Assembly (NCBI GenBank): GCA_902591925.1
Contig: CACJCN010000001.1
Location: forward strand, 1 to 64,000
Length of the DNA: 64,000 nucleotides
Source of the DNA: an uncultured SAR86 cluster bacterium
GTDB taxonomy: Bacteria; Pseudomonadota; Gammaproteobacteria; Magnimaribacterales; D2472
Direction: 5' to 3'
Shown: positions 49,085-57,872 of the stretch, one piece after another
Position numbering within the stretch: position 1 is the first letter of the stretch
Layout of the letters: each line of letters starts with the position of its first letter
Position numbers and translations under genes: made by a program
The notes under the pieces: generated by a model
Databases searched by the model: none
The model's input: the letters and a program-made list of their open reading frames with translations, nothing else
Told to the model about the DNA's origin: nothing

Positions 49085-49828
49085 TTGAAAGAGCTAAATA
49101 AAGATAAAATTCTTCATAATTTGCCCTCAAATAGGGTAAATCTAAAGATTTATCGGGAAATTGATTCAACCAACGATAAAGCTAAAAAAATTAAGCTACA
49201 TAAGGACTTTCATGTAATTATTTCTGAAAAGCAAACAAAAGGTAGAGGAAGACTTGGAAAAAAATGGTCTAGTCCTAATTCTGGAAATATCTATTTGACA
49301 ATATGCACTGAAAATGATCTTTCTGGATCACCTATTAGTCTAATAACAGGATTGATTTGTAAAAAAGCTATAAATAAGATTTCAAACAAATCGATAATAA
49401 TGTTGAAATGGCCAAATGATATTCTATTAAATAGCAAAAAAATTGGTGGAATTTTAGTTGAAACTGAAGTTTGTAATAAAAAAATTAGAACAATAATCGG
49501 AATAGGAATAAATATAAAAATAAAAAAAGAAGAATCATGGTGGGGCGATCTATCTAAATTAAGGATTGAAGCCAAAAGAAATGAACTTATTAATCAGATA
49601 TTATCTGATTTCATTGAAAAATCTGATAAGTTAGATTTCAACTGGATAGATGAATGGAGAGATAGTTGTATGCATATAAATAAAAAAATCAAAATTAATA
49701 ATGGTAACGCCTTTGAAAGAGAGGCTATATTTTTAAACGTAGATAAAAATGGAAATGCCATTGTTAAAACTGATCAAGGAATAGAATCGCTTTCCAGTGG
49801 CGAAATTAGCATCAAAGGAGTTTATTAA
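49085..49828 (+). CDS. birA: Biotin--[acetyl-CoA-carboxylase] ligase, catalytic domain only (TTG start)
   Basis: EIDSTNDKAKK, KQTKGRGRLGKKWSSPNSGNIYLT, LKWPNDILLNSKKIGGILVE; no N-terminal HTH. Confidence 0.93.
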   Translation: MKELNKDKILHNLPSNRVNLKIYREIDSTNDKAKKIKLHKDFHVIISEKQTKGRGRLGKKWSSPNSGNIYLTICTENDLSGSPISLITGLICKKAINKISNKSIIMLKWPNDILLNSKKIGGILVETEVCNKKIRTIIGIGINIKIKKEESWWGDLSKLRIEAKRNELINQILSDFIEKSDKLDFNWIDEWRDSCMHINKKIKINNGNAFEREAIFLNVDKNGNAIVKTDQGIESLSSGEISIKGVY

Positions 49829-49830
49829 AA

Positions 49831-50382
49831 ATGTTACATTACGTTAAAAATATTTCTATCAATGAAAATATTCCAGAGAATTTGGAAGAAATAGTTTTTG
49901 GGGCAGGCTGTTTTTGGGGTGTAGAAAGAAAATTTTGGAATCTATCTGGAGTATATGTCACATCAGTTGGATACTCTGGCGGTAATACAGATAATCCGAC
50001 TTATGAAGATGTTTGTTATAAAGATACAGGCCATGTTGAGGTTGTGAAGATTTATTATGATCCTGTAGTCATTGACCTCAATGAACTACTAAAAATATTT
50101 TGGGAGTGTCACGATCCTACTCAGGGTATGCGACAGGGCAATGATATTGGAACTCAATACAGATCAGCAATCTTTTGTTCAAATGAGGATGACATAAAAA
50201 AAGCTAACGACAGTAAAAAAAAGTTTCAAAATGTTTTAAGTAAAAACAAGTACAGTGATATTACAACTGAAATAAGTTTAATAAAAAACTACTACTTGGC
50301 TGAAGAATATCACCAGCAATACCTAGCCAAAAATCCTAATGGATATTGTGGGCTAGGTGGAACTGGTTGTACTTTAGATTAA
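49831..50382 (+). CDS. msrA: Peptide-methionine (S)-S-oxide reductase
   Basis: EEIVFGAGCFWGVERKFWNLSGVYVTSVGYSGG. Confidence 0.96.
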   Translation: MLHYVKNISINENIPENLEEIVFGAGCFWGVERKFWNLSGVYVTSVGYSGGNTDNPTYEDVCYKDTGHVEVVKIYYDPVVIDLNELLKIFWECHDPTQGMRQGNDIGTQYRSAIFCSNEDDIKKANDSKKKFQNVLSKNKYSDITTEISLIKNYYLAEEYHQQYLAKNPNGYCGLGGTGCTLD

Positions 50383-50385
50383 AGA

Positions 50386-51105
50386 TTAATCTGGATTATA
50401 CTGAAGTAAAACTTGCTCCATGTATGTTCTCACAGGTTTGAAAGTTGTTCCAGCTTCTTCAACAAACTCTGCAAACTGAGGTGTATTTATGTAGTTTGCT
50501 AGAAAATCTAGAGCTTCAGCATTTGAATTAAAGTATACAGAAACCGAATGAGTTACATTTCCTCCACCAGTATGTTGTTGCCTCAAAACATACGCTTCAC
50601 CACCAAAAGATTCTTTGAACATCTTTGCTGACATCTTTTTAAAAGCATTGAAGTAAACAACAGGATTACTTACTTCACTTACAAAAGTAATGCCGAAATT
50701 AGCACCTCTTCCATCACCTTCGGCTATCAAATAGCTAGTAAGATTATGATAGTAAGGTTCTGCTCCAGCGGCGGCCATCTCCTGTCCAAATACGGCAAAC
50801 GCAGGTGAGCTAGAGAAAATTTCGGATGCTTCTTGAAATCTTTCTGCACTTTTATAATAAAAATTTATCGAATGGGTAATGTTCGTATACCCTTGAAGAC
50901 TAATCCTTGATAAAGCAGCCTCATATTTTTGCTCCTTTATATCTGGGCTATTCATCATTTTATCGAATGCAGCTCCGCACGCAGGTTCAATAGGGCAACT
51001 AAAGAAATAGTTTGCCTGGAACTTAGAATAATTTGGTTCAGTATGATCATCTGCAATTAATAATGAAGAGATCATAAAAATTGTTGTTAATAAATATTTT
51101 TTCAT
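50386..51105 (-). CDS. Exported protein of unknown function with two similar domains
   Basis: Signal peptide MKKYLLTTIFMISSLLIADD; internal similarity NITHSINFYYKSAERF / NVTHSVSVYFNSNAEA. Confidence 0.75.
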   Translation of the reverse strand: MKKYLLTTIFMISSLLIADDHTEPNYSKFQANYFFSCPIEPACGAAFDKMMNSPDIKEQKYEAALSRISLQGYTNITHSINFYYKSAERFQEASEIFSSSPAFAVFGQEMAAAGAEPYYHNLTSYLIAEGDGRGANFGITFVSEVSNPVVYFNAFKKMSAKMFKESFGGEAYVLRQQHTGGGNVTHSVSVYFNSNAEALDFLANYINTPQFAEFVEEAGTTFKPVRTYMEQVLLQYNPD

Positions 51106-51154
51106 AAATTAAATTTTATTATATTTAGTTTTAAATTCAACACTAAATATTATG

Positions 51155-51184
51155 TTTAATTAGCATATATTTTTAATTAGCATA
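51155..51184. repeat. 13 bp direct repeat TTTAATTAGCATA, two copies 17 bp apart
   Basis: Copies at 51155-51167 and 51172-51184, upstream of tRNA-Thr(TGT). Confidence 0.85.
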
Positions 51185-51229
51185 AAAAGATTAATTTTTA
51201 TTACCCTATGATGTAAAATCTCACATCAC

Positions 51230-51306
<77 letters not shown>

Positions 51307-51327
51307 TCTAGTGATATTATTAGAGAT

Positions 51328-51462
51328 ATGAAATCTTTTGAAAATCAAAACAAAGACCTCGATAAAGATAATAACTTAAAGAATGATTTTAAAGTTGGGC
51401 AATATGTGTATGTATCGCTTTATATTTTGTTAATAGTTTGTTTAGTAGTTTTTTATACATAA
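51328..51462 (+). CDS. 44 aa single-TM protein (possibly DUF3094-like)
   Basis: MKSFENQNKDLDKDNNLKNDFKVGQYVYVSLYILLIVCLVVFYT*; too short for supplied track. Confidence 0.5.
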   Translation: MKSFENQNKDLDKDNNLKNDFKVGQYVYVSLYILLIVCLVVFYT

Positions 51463-51471
51463 CAATCAATA

Positions 51472-51552
51472 ATGGATCTTACAACTTATATCATTGGTAA
51501 CATTATTCTTATTGGTCTTTTGTACTGGGTTGTAAAAAATAAAGATAACTAG
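51472..51552 (+). CDS. 26 aa hydrophobic micro-ORF
   Basis: MDLTTYIIGNIILIGLLYWVVKNKDN*; one TM segment and charged tail. Confidence 0.35.
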   Translation: MDLTTYIIGNIILIGLLYWVVKNKDN

Positions 51553-52820
51553 TTTCTATAGATACTTGGCTTATCTTTGTTTTTAATATATCTATCTGTC
51601 AACCTAGTCATTCTGGATGTTAGGTCGATATCTTTACCATTTATAAAAACTTTTTCAGGCATTGATGAGGGCTCTAGAGGATCTGCATCCCATATGATCA
51701 AATCAGCTACTTTTCCAGCAACGATTTCTCCTCTATCACCTAAGTTAAAAACTTCTACAGGTGTTGAGGTTAATGCTCTTAAAGCACCAGCGTAAGACAT
51801 GCCATTTGCAACAGCTACTCCGGCTCCTTGCCTAATAAGGTGAAAATTATGACTTCTTGGAGCATTGAACATTAGAGTAATACCTTGTTTTTCTAAATAA
51901 GCTGCTAACTCGATATTTGCAGCTAATTCATCAAATGATTCAGGAATATTATTTATGGGATTTATAATTAAAGGAATATTATTTTTTGCAATTTTATCCG
52001 CTACCAATCCTGCTTCTTGAGCGCCCATAATTATTAAATTAAGATCATATTTTAATTTTAAATCTATAAGCTTAAGAAGATCTGACGCCCTGTTTGCACT
52101 TATAATTAATGGAAGATCATCATTAACTAAATTATAAAGTGCTTTTATGTCTCTTGGATGAAGATCCATGGATTCTGCTATTGGAGAATCATCTATTAGA
52201 TCTGCAATATCTTTATATGATTCCATATCTTTTAAATTTAACGAAGAAGCAAATTCTAGTAAATCTTCTATAATTGCAAATGTCTCAGATCTTGATTTAC
52301 TTCCAGACCCACCTACTCTTCCAATCATCACATTGTCTTTGATGCCACTTACTTGTAGATTACTATCGAGGACAAAAAAAGATCCTAGCCCACCAATTGG
52401 ACTATCTGTATTTTGGGGAAGTGTCATTGCTGATGTGATTCCATTAGATCTATTCCATGGAACCAAAACTGAATTTGGATTAAACGCATCATAAATGCTA
52501 AATCCAATTTGATACAAATCCGATGAATCATCTCTTGTTACGCTTAATGCTCCAATTTCAACAATTCCAATATCTGTGTCAGTGGCTATAATTCCTGGAG
52601 TCAATATTTTTCCAGTTGCATCAATTACTTTATCCCCTCTCATATTGGATGAAGAGACTCTTGAAATCTTATTATCTTCTATTAGAACATTTCCGACATA
52701 AGGATTATTTGTTTTTCCATCAAATATCGTCACATTTTGAATGAGAATACTTTCAGCATTTGTTAATCCGTTATGGATGAAAATAAAAATTAAAAAAATG
52801 ATCTTAAGATAATTTTTCAT
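51549..52820 (-). CDS. Exported amidohydrolase-fold protein lacking canonical metal ligands
   Basis: ILIQNVTIFDGKTNNPYVGNVLIEDNKI, GKVADLIIWDADPLEP typical of amidohydrolases; HxH position reads TDTD. Confidence 0.85.
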   Translation of the reverse strand: MKNYLKIIFLIFIFIHNGLTNAESILIQNVTIFDGKTNNPYVGNVLIEDNKISRVSSSNMRGDKVIDATGKILTPGIIATDTDIGIVEIGALSVTRDDSSDLYQIGFSIYDAFNPNSVLVPWNRSNGITSAMTLPQNTDSPIGGLGSFFVLDSNLQVSGIKDNVMIGRVGGSGSKSRSETFAIIEDLLEFASSLNLKDMESYKDIADLIDDSPIAESMDLHPRDIKALYNLVNDDLPLIISANRASDLLKLIDLKLKYDLNLIIMGAQEAGLVADKIAKNNIPLIINPINNIPESFDELAANIELAAYLEKQGITLMFNAPRSHNFHLIRQGAGVAVANGMSYAGALRALTSTPVEVFNLGDRGEIVAGKVADLIIWDADPLEPSSMPEKVFINGKDIDLTSRMTRLTDRYIKNKDKPSIYRN

Positions 52821-54187
52821 TCTTCTATCCTATTTTTCTCTGGACTAATTATCCCTACATCAAAGTCGCTTGCAGGTTGAAAATTAGTTGATCTATCGTA
52901 AGCTGTTGCTCCATCTATAAAAACTTTCTCAACAATCGCATATACACTAAATGGATTTTTTGACCATATGACTACATCAGCATTTTTTCCAACTTTAAGT
53001 GAGCCAGTTTGATCATAAATACCTGCAGCCTTAGCTGGATTAGAGGTAATCCAATTCATTGCTCTAGCTTTTGTGATGTCAAATCCAGCTCTCAAACCAG
53101 CAGCTAATGCTTTTGAGGCCTCTTGATTAAGATGCTGAATACCTATAGCGTCATCTGAGTGTACAATTGCACATCCCTTTCCTCCAAGCGCTTGATCAAC
53201 AATAGCAATGTTGGCTTGAACCATGTCATATGCCTCATGTTTGAATCCCCACCAGTCAGCCCAAAGTGCACCACATATATTATTTTCAGCAAGTAAATCT
53301 GCTATTTTGTATGCCTCAACCCCATGATGAAAGGCAGTGATTTTATAATCAAATTCTTTTGCAATATTTATCATGGTAGCCATTTCTTCTGCTCTATAAC
53401 AATGATTGTGAACTAATATTTCGCCTCGAAGCACTCCCGCTAGAGTTTCCATTTCAAAATCTCTTTGTGGCGCATATCCTATTTCTTTAGCTTCATCTGA
53501 TTTGGCTTCGTATTCATCCAATCGATTGAGATAAGCTTTAGCTTGAATCCAAGATTTTCTATAACCTGCTGCGTTACCCATTCTTGTGGACGGAGCTTGT
53601 TGTCTATTACCATAAACTCTTTTTGGATTTTCTCCACAGGCCATTTTTAATGAATGTGGTGCATCAGGAAATTTCATAGAATTGATGGTATTTCTTTGTA
53701 AATTTTTAACAGTTACTCCTCTACCACCAATCAAATTTGCTGATCCTGGCAAAATATGAAAAGCAGTTATCCCTCCTTTTAAAGCAAGAGCATACTGAGG
53801 ATCTTGTACCCAAATTGAATGTTCAGCCCAAACATCTGCAGTTACAGGACTTGTTGCTTCATTTCCATCGGCGCTTGTGCTTACCCCAGGAGCTGGGTAA
53901 ACACCCATATGAGAATGTATATCAATTATTCCAGGAGTGACCCATTTATTTGAAGCATCAATTATTAAAAAATCATCGCTTACGGGAAGATCTTTTCCAA
54001 GAGCCATAATTTTTCTATTCTGAATTAAAAGATCTGTTTCTTTAAATTCATTTCCTTCTCCATCATAAATATTTGCATTTCTAATAAGAATGTTCTCCGA
54101 GGGCAAAGGTTCGTAAGTTGATTCAAATGGATTCGCTTCAATAAAGCATGCAAATATTAAAAAAGAGTATTTAATTAGCTTGGTCAT
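52817..54187 (-). CDS. Exported amidohydrolase (imidazolonepropionase-like)
   Basis: VTPGIIDIHSHMGV (HxH), HNHCYRAEEM, HSDDA, GKNADVVIWSKNPF; start set to MTKLIKYSFLIFACF signal peptide. Confidence 0.9.
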   Translation of the reverse strand: MTKLIKYSFLIFACFIEANPFESTYEPLPSENILIRNANIYDGEGNEFKETDLLIQNRKIMALGKDLPVSDDFLIIDASNKWVTPGIIDIHSHMGVYPAPGVSTSADGNEATSPVTADVWAEHSIWVQDPQYALALKGGITAFHILPGSANLIGGRGVTVKNLQRNTINSMKFPDAPHSLKMACGENPKRVYGNRQQAPSTRMGNAAGYRKSWIQAKAYLNRLDEYEAKSDEAKEIGYAPQRDFEMETLAGVLRGEILVHNHCYRAEEMATMINIAKEFDYKITAFHHGVEAYKIADLLAENNICGALWADWWGFKHEAYDMVQANIAIVDQALGGKGCAIVHSDDAIGIQHLNQEASKALAAGLRAGFDITKARAMNWITSNPAKAAGIYDQTGSLKVGKNADVVIWSKNPFSVYAIVEKVFIDGATAYDRSTNFQPASDFDVGIISPEKNRIEE

Positions 54188-54231
54188 ATAATGAATAATA
54201 TAATCTATAATAAATAAAATACAAAAAATAT

Positions 54232-55299
54232 ATGAAAGCATATCAAGTTGTTGAAAACGGTAAACCTCTAGAAAAAAGAGAAATAGAAAAACCTATACCG
54301 ACTGGGAAAGAAATATTAATTAAAACTGTAGCATGTGGTGTTTGTCATTCAGACGTCCATATCCATGAAGGTTTTTTTAGTTTGGGGGAAGAAGCAAAAC
54401 TTCCAGTACCTCTAATGACCGATGCGCTTGCTATGGGTCATGAAATATATGGTGAAGTGGTTGAGTTAGGGGAAGGTGTTTCGGGTATTGAAATTGGGAA
54501 AAAATATGTTGCATATCCCTGGATAGGATGTGGTAATTGTGATGAGTGCGCTAATGATAGAGAGCATTATTGTTCGCCTTTAACAACAAAAAATTTAGGT
54601 ATTAATGTAGACGGTGGTTATGCTGAATATGTTCTTGTGCCTGATTCTAAATATTTATTTGATGCCGGGGACACTCCAGACGAAGTTGCTGGAAGTTACG
54701 CTTGCAGAGGTTTGACTGCATACAGTGCGCTTAAAAAAGCAGATTTAGTTAAAGGTCAAAATACTGTTGTTATCATAAGCGCTGGAGGGCTTGGATTACT
54801 TTCATTAAAAATAATTCAAGCAGCCTACTCTATTAATCCTATAGTTATTGACATTGACGATGAAAAACTTGAACTAGCAAAACAAGCTGGAGCATCTGAA
54901 GTAATTAATTCAAGAGATGAGAAGTTGTTCGAAAAAATTGCAGAACTCACTGATGGTGGTGCTACCAGTGTCATTGATTTTGTAGGTGCAGCTGAGACGT
55001 TTGAGCTTGCATCTGGAATGTTCGGTATGAAAAGAGGCGGCACATATGTAATTGTTGGCTTGATTGGAGGAGAAACAAACTTACAGCTTCCAATGACAAC
55101 TTTAACTGCAAGAACCATACGAGGAGTTTATGTTGGGAGTCTGCAAGAAATGAGTGAATTAATGGAGCTTGTAAGAGAAAACAAAATTGAACATGTAGAG
55201 GTTGAAAAAAGAAATGCCTCAGAAGCAAATAAAACTTTAAATGACTTGAAAAATGGAAAAATTAATGGTCTAGTATGTTTGACTCATGATCATGAATAA
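54232..55299 (+). CDS. Zinc-dependent alcohol dehydrogenase
   Basis: ACGVCHSDVHIHEG catalytic zinc, GCGNCDECANDREHYC structural zinc, ISAGGLGLLSLK Rossmann motif. Confidence 0.95.
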   Translation: MKAYQVVENGKPLEKREIEKPIPTGKEILIKTVACGVCHSDVHIHEGFFSLGEEAKLPVPLMTDALAMGHEIYGEVVELGEGVSGIEIGKKYVAYPWIGCGNCDECANDREHYCSPLTTKNLGINVDGGYAEYVLVPDSKYLFDAGDTPDEVAGSYACRGLTAYSALKKADLVKGQNTVVIISAGGLGLLSLKIIQAAYSINPIVIDIDDEKLELAKQAGASEVINSRDEKLFEKIAELTDGGATSVIDFVGAAETFELASGMFGMKRGGTYVIVGLIGGETNLQLPMTTLTARTIRGVYVGSLQEMSELMELVRENKIEHVEVEKRNASEANKTLNDLKNGKINGLVCLTHDHE

Positions 55300-55555
55300 A
55301 AAATATCTACTATATTCATTCCTATTTATAGCAAGTTTGTCATTTCACAGCTTTGCAGATCATCATGATCACTTCAGCTTTGAAGATGAGCATTTGGCTG
55401 AATGCCAAGCTTGTGAAGAAAATGTTGAAATTAAAATTGCTTCAACAAAAAGTAAAAGCAATTTTTTAAAAGAATCCCCTGAATCAAATCTAATCAATAG
55501 ATTTGTAAGTCAAAAACAAAAATCAAACCTATCAAGAGCTCCACCTTTAAATTAG
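55286..55555 (+). CDS. Small exported protein with His-rich segment
   Basis: MIMNKKYLLYSFLFIASLSFHSFADHHDHFSFEDEHLAECQACEENVE; signal peptide then HHDH and CxxC; overlaps end of ADH gene. Confidence 0.7.
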   Translation: MIMNKKYLLYSFLFIASLSFHSFADHHDHFSFEDEHLAECQACEENVEIKIASTKSKSNFLKESPESNLINRFVSQKQKSNLSRAPPLN

Positions 55556-55579
55556 TTAACTTATAAATTTTTAACTAAT
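55551..55579 (+). promoter_or_regulatory. AT-rich hairpin followed by a T-run between small protein and TonB receptor
   Basis: ATTAGTTAA-CTTATAAATTT-TTAACTAAT then TTTT; 9 bp perfect arms. Confidence 0.55.
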
Positions 55580-55598
55580 TTTTCATAAAGGAGGAAAC

Positions 55599-57854
55599 AT
55601 GAAAAAATTTTTAAACGCAGTTATTGTATTAATTGCATTTCATTCGATAAATATAATTTCACAGGATGAAGTTGAAGAAATAGTTGTTACTTCAGCATTT
55701 ATTGATACAAGTGAGATTAATAATCCACTGTATATTATTGATGGTACTGAATTCTCAGATGGAGCAACTACAAGTTTGGGTGATGCGATTGATGAGTATC
55801 TTGGTGTTTCAATTGCAGACTATGGTTCAGCTGTTGGCCAACCAATTATTAGAGGTATGTCAGGCCCAAGAGTAAAAATACTTAAAAATGGTGTCGTGAA
55901 CAGAGATGTGTCTGGTCTTGGTGTTGATCACTTGAATGACGTGGACTTGAATGATATTTCTCAAGTAGAAATTGTCAAAGGACCCTCATCACTTCTATAT
56001 GCAAATGGGACCATAGGAGGAATTATCAATGTTGTTGATGATTTAATTTCAACTAAGAATTTTGAAATTCCTGAGGTTTCAGTTGGATATGAATCTCAAT
56101 CTGTAAATGATGGAAATTCAGAGTTTGTAAATTTAAAAGGCAATGTTGGCGGTTTGAATGTTAATTTTGGCTATAAAAATACTGATTTTGGAAACTATGA
56201 TGTTCCTAGTGGTGCTGTAATTCACTCAGAGGAGGAGCATCATGATGATGAAGATCACGATGAAGATGAACATCATGATGATGAACATTCTGAAGAGGAT
56301 TTAGGATACATAAATAACTCTGATTTTGCTGTAGAGGCAACAAAGTTCGGTTTATCCAAAGTAACAGACTGGGGCTACATTGGCTTTGGAATTGATAATC
56401 TTGAAAGTGTTTATGGTATTCCCTTTCATGGCGATGAGCATGAAGATGAGCATGGTGACGATCATGGTGATGAAGAAGAGCATGGTGAAGAAAGAATTTT
56501 TTCCACTACTGATTCTGAAACTTTTTCTATAAGAGGTTCATATAATGTTAATGGAAATCTTATTAATAAAATTGACTTTACTTATCGTGATTCAGATTAC
56601 TCGCTTACAGAAGATCATGCAGAAGAAGAGCATGATGAAGAAGAGGAGCATGAAGAAGAAGAACATGAAGAACATTCTCCAACAGTATTCATGAATGAAG
56701 CTGTTGAGTATGGTGCTACTTTTGATATTTCAAATGACTCTTCAACTCAAAAGGTTGTTGTAAACTTTGTCGATGAAGATAACTCTATTGTTGGCGAAGA
56801 AGCATTCATGAATCCAGCAAATAGTGAAGAATTAACAATTGGTTATTACTTAAGTAAAGACCTTGGAATGTTTGATCTTGATTTTGGTTTTAGATTGGAC
56901 CAAATTGAAAGAAGTGGAAGTGTTTCTGAGGAAGAACACGGAGATGATCATGGAGATGAGCATGGAGATGAGCATGGAGATGTTGATTATTACAATATAG
57001 ATGATACAACAAGCAGTTTTGCTGTAACTCTTGGTAGAAGCCTTGGTGATAATCTTGGTGTCAGTCTTGGTTATGCTAGTGTTGAGAGACTACCATCTTC
57101 AATTGAGCTCTTCATGAATGGACCTCATATGGCAACAGGAAGATTTGAAGTCGGTGATCCAAATCTAAACAGTGAAACTTCAAATAACTTTGATATCACT
57201 TTTAATTTTGATAATGGTGATTTCTATGCTCTCGCAAGTTTTTATATCACTGACGTGGATAATTACATTGCTCTAATAGATGAAGAAGATGATCACATGG
57301 ATGAAGACGAACATCATGAAGACGAAGATGAGCATCATGAAGGTGAGGACGAGCATCATGAAGGTGAGGATGATGATCATGGTCATGGTAATTTAATTCA
57401 TGCTAATTACATGCAAGAAGATGCTGAGTTTGATGGATACGAGATTGAATTTGGAAGAAGTTTTGATCTTGGCTCTGGCGAGCTTGCTTTATCTTTTGGA
57501 AGAGATGTTGTGAATGCTGAATTCGCAGATGGACATTACGTACCAAGAATTAATCCAGCAAGAAACATTTATTCTTTAGTTTATACTCAAGATGATTTGC
57601 TCTTTAAACTAATGCTTAAAGATGTTGAAAAACAAAATGATATTGGTGAAGGTGAAACAGCAACTGATTCTTATCAAATGCTTAACACAAGACTAACCAA
57701 AACATTCAAAGGAATGGGCGAAGGTGAACTAAAAGTTTCGCTTTTCGCTAATAACCTTCTTGATGAAGTTGCCAGGAATCACTCTTCTTTTGTGAAAAAT
57801 GAAGTTCCTCTTCCTGGAAGAAATTACGGATTAAAATTTAATCTAACCTTCTAG
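55599..57854 (+). CDS. TonB-dependent receptor with His/Asp/Glu-rich loops (ZnuD-like)
   Basis: EVEEIVVTSAF TonB-box-like, GQPIIRGMSGPRVKILKNGVVNRDVSGLGVDHLNDVDLNDISQVEIVKGPSSLLYANGTIGGIINVVDD plug; five H/D/E-rich tracts. Confidence 0.9.
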   Translation: MKKFLNAVIVLIAFHSINIISQDEVEEIVVTSAFIDTSEINNPLYIIDGTEFSDGATTSLGDAIDEYLGVSIADYGSAVGQPIIRGMSGPRVKILKNGVVNRDVSGLGVDHLNDVDLNDISQVEIVKGPSSLLYANGTIGGIINVVDDLISTKNFEIPEVSVGYESQSVNDGNSEFVNLKGNVGGLNVNFGYKNTDFGNYDVPSGAVIHSEEEHHDDEDHDEDEHHDDEHSEEDLGYINNSDFAVEATKFGLSKVTDWGYIGFGIDNLESVYGIPFHGDEHEDEHGDDHGDEEEHGEERIFSTTDSETFSIRGSYNVNGNLINKIDFTYRDSDYSLTEDHAEEEHDEEEEHEEEEHEEHSPTVFMNEAVEYGATFDISNDSSTQKVVVNFVDEDNSIVGEEAFMNPANSEELTIGYYLSKDLGMFDLDFGFRLDQIERSGSVSEEEHGDDHGDEHGDEHGDVDYYNIDDTTSSFAVTLGRSLGDNLGVSLGYASVERLPSSIELFMNGPHMATGRFEVGDPNLNSETSNNFDITFNFDNGDFYALASFYITDVDNYIALIDEEDDHMDEDEHHEDEDEHHEGEDEHHEGEDDDHGHGNLIHANYMQEDAEFDGYEIEFGRSFDLGSGELALSFGRDVVNAEFADGHYVPRINPARNIYSLVYTQDDLLFKLMLKDVEKQNDIGEGETATDSYQMLNTRLTKTFKGMGEGELKVSLFANNLLDEVARNHSSFVKNEVPLPGRNYGLKFNLTF
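56940..56982 (+). repeat. 12 nt tandem repeat GGAGATGAGCAT (about 3.5 copies) in the receptor gene
   Basis: GGAGATGATCAT GGAGATGAGCAT GGAGATGAGCAT GGAGATG, encoding GDDHGDEHGDEHGD. Confidence 0.9.
57303..57380 (+). repeat. Imperfect ~21 nt tandem repeat encoding E(D/G)EDEHH units
   Basis: GAAGACGAACATCAT, GAAGACGAAGATGAGCATCAT, GAAGGTGAGGACGAGCATCAT, GAAGGTGAGGATGATGATCAT. Confidence 0.9.
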
Positions 57855-57872
57855 TATCTTAACTTAGAAATA

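Noticed and set aside
51549-52820. Considered calling the HxH-less amidohydrolase a pseudogene
   Set aside because: Reading frame is intact over 423 aa with signal peptide and a tight 4 nt overlap with its partner; a functional but altered protein is more likely.
55551-55579. Considered as a Zur box
   Set aside because: Arms and spacing do not resemble the GTTATAnnATAAC-type palindrome; reported only as a hairpin or unknown operator.
56222-57390. Repetitive GATGAGCAT stretches considered as CRISPR or intergenic satellite
   Set aside because: Repeats are in frame within one long ORF, lack unique equal-length spacers, and encode His/acid loops.
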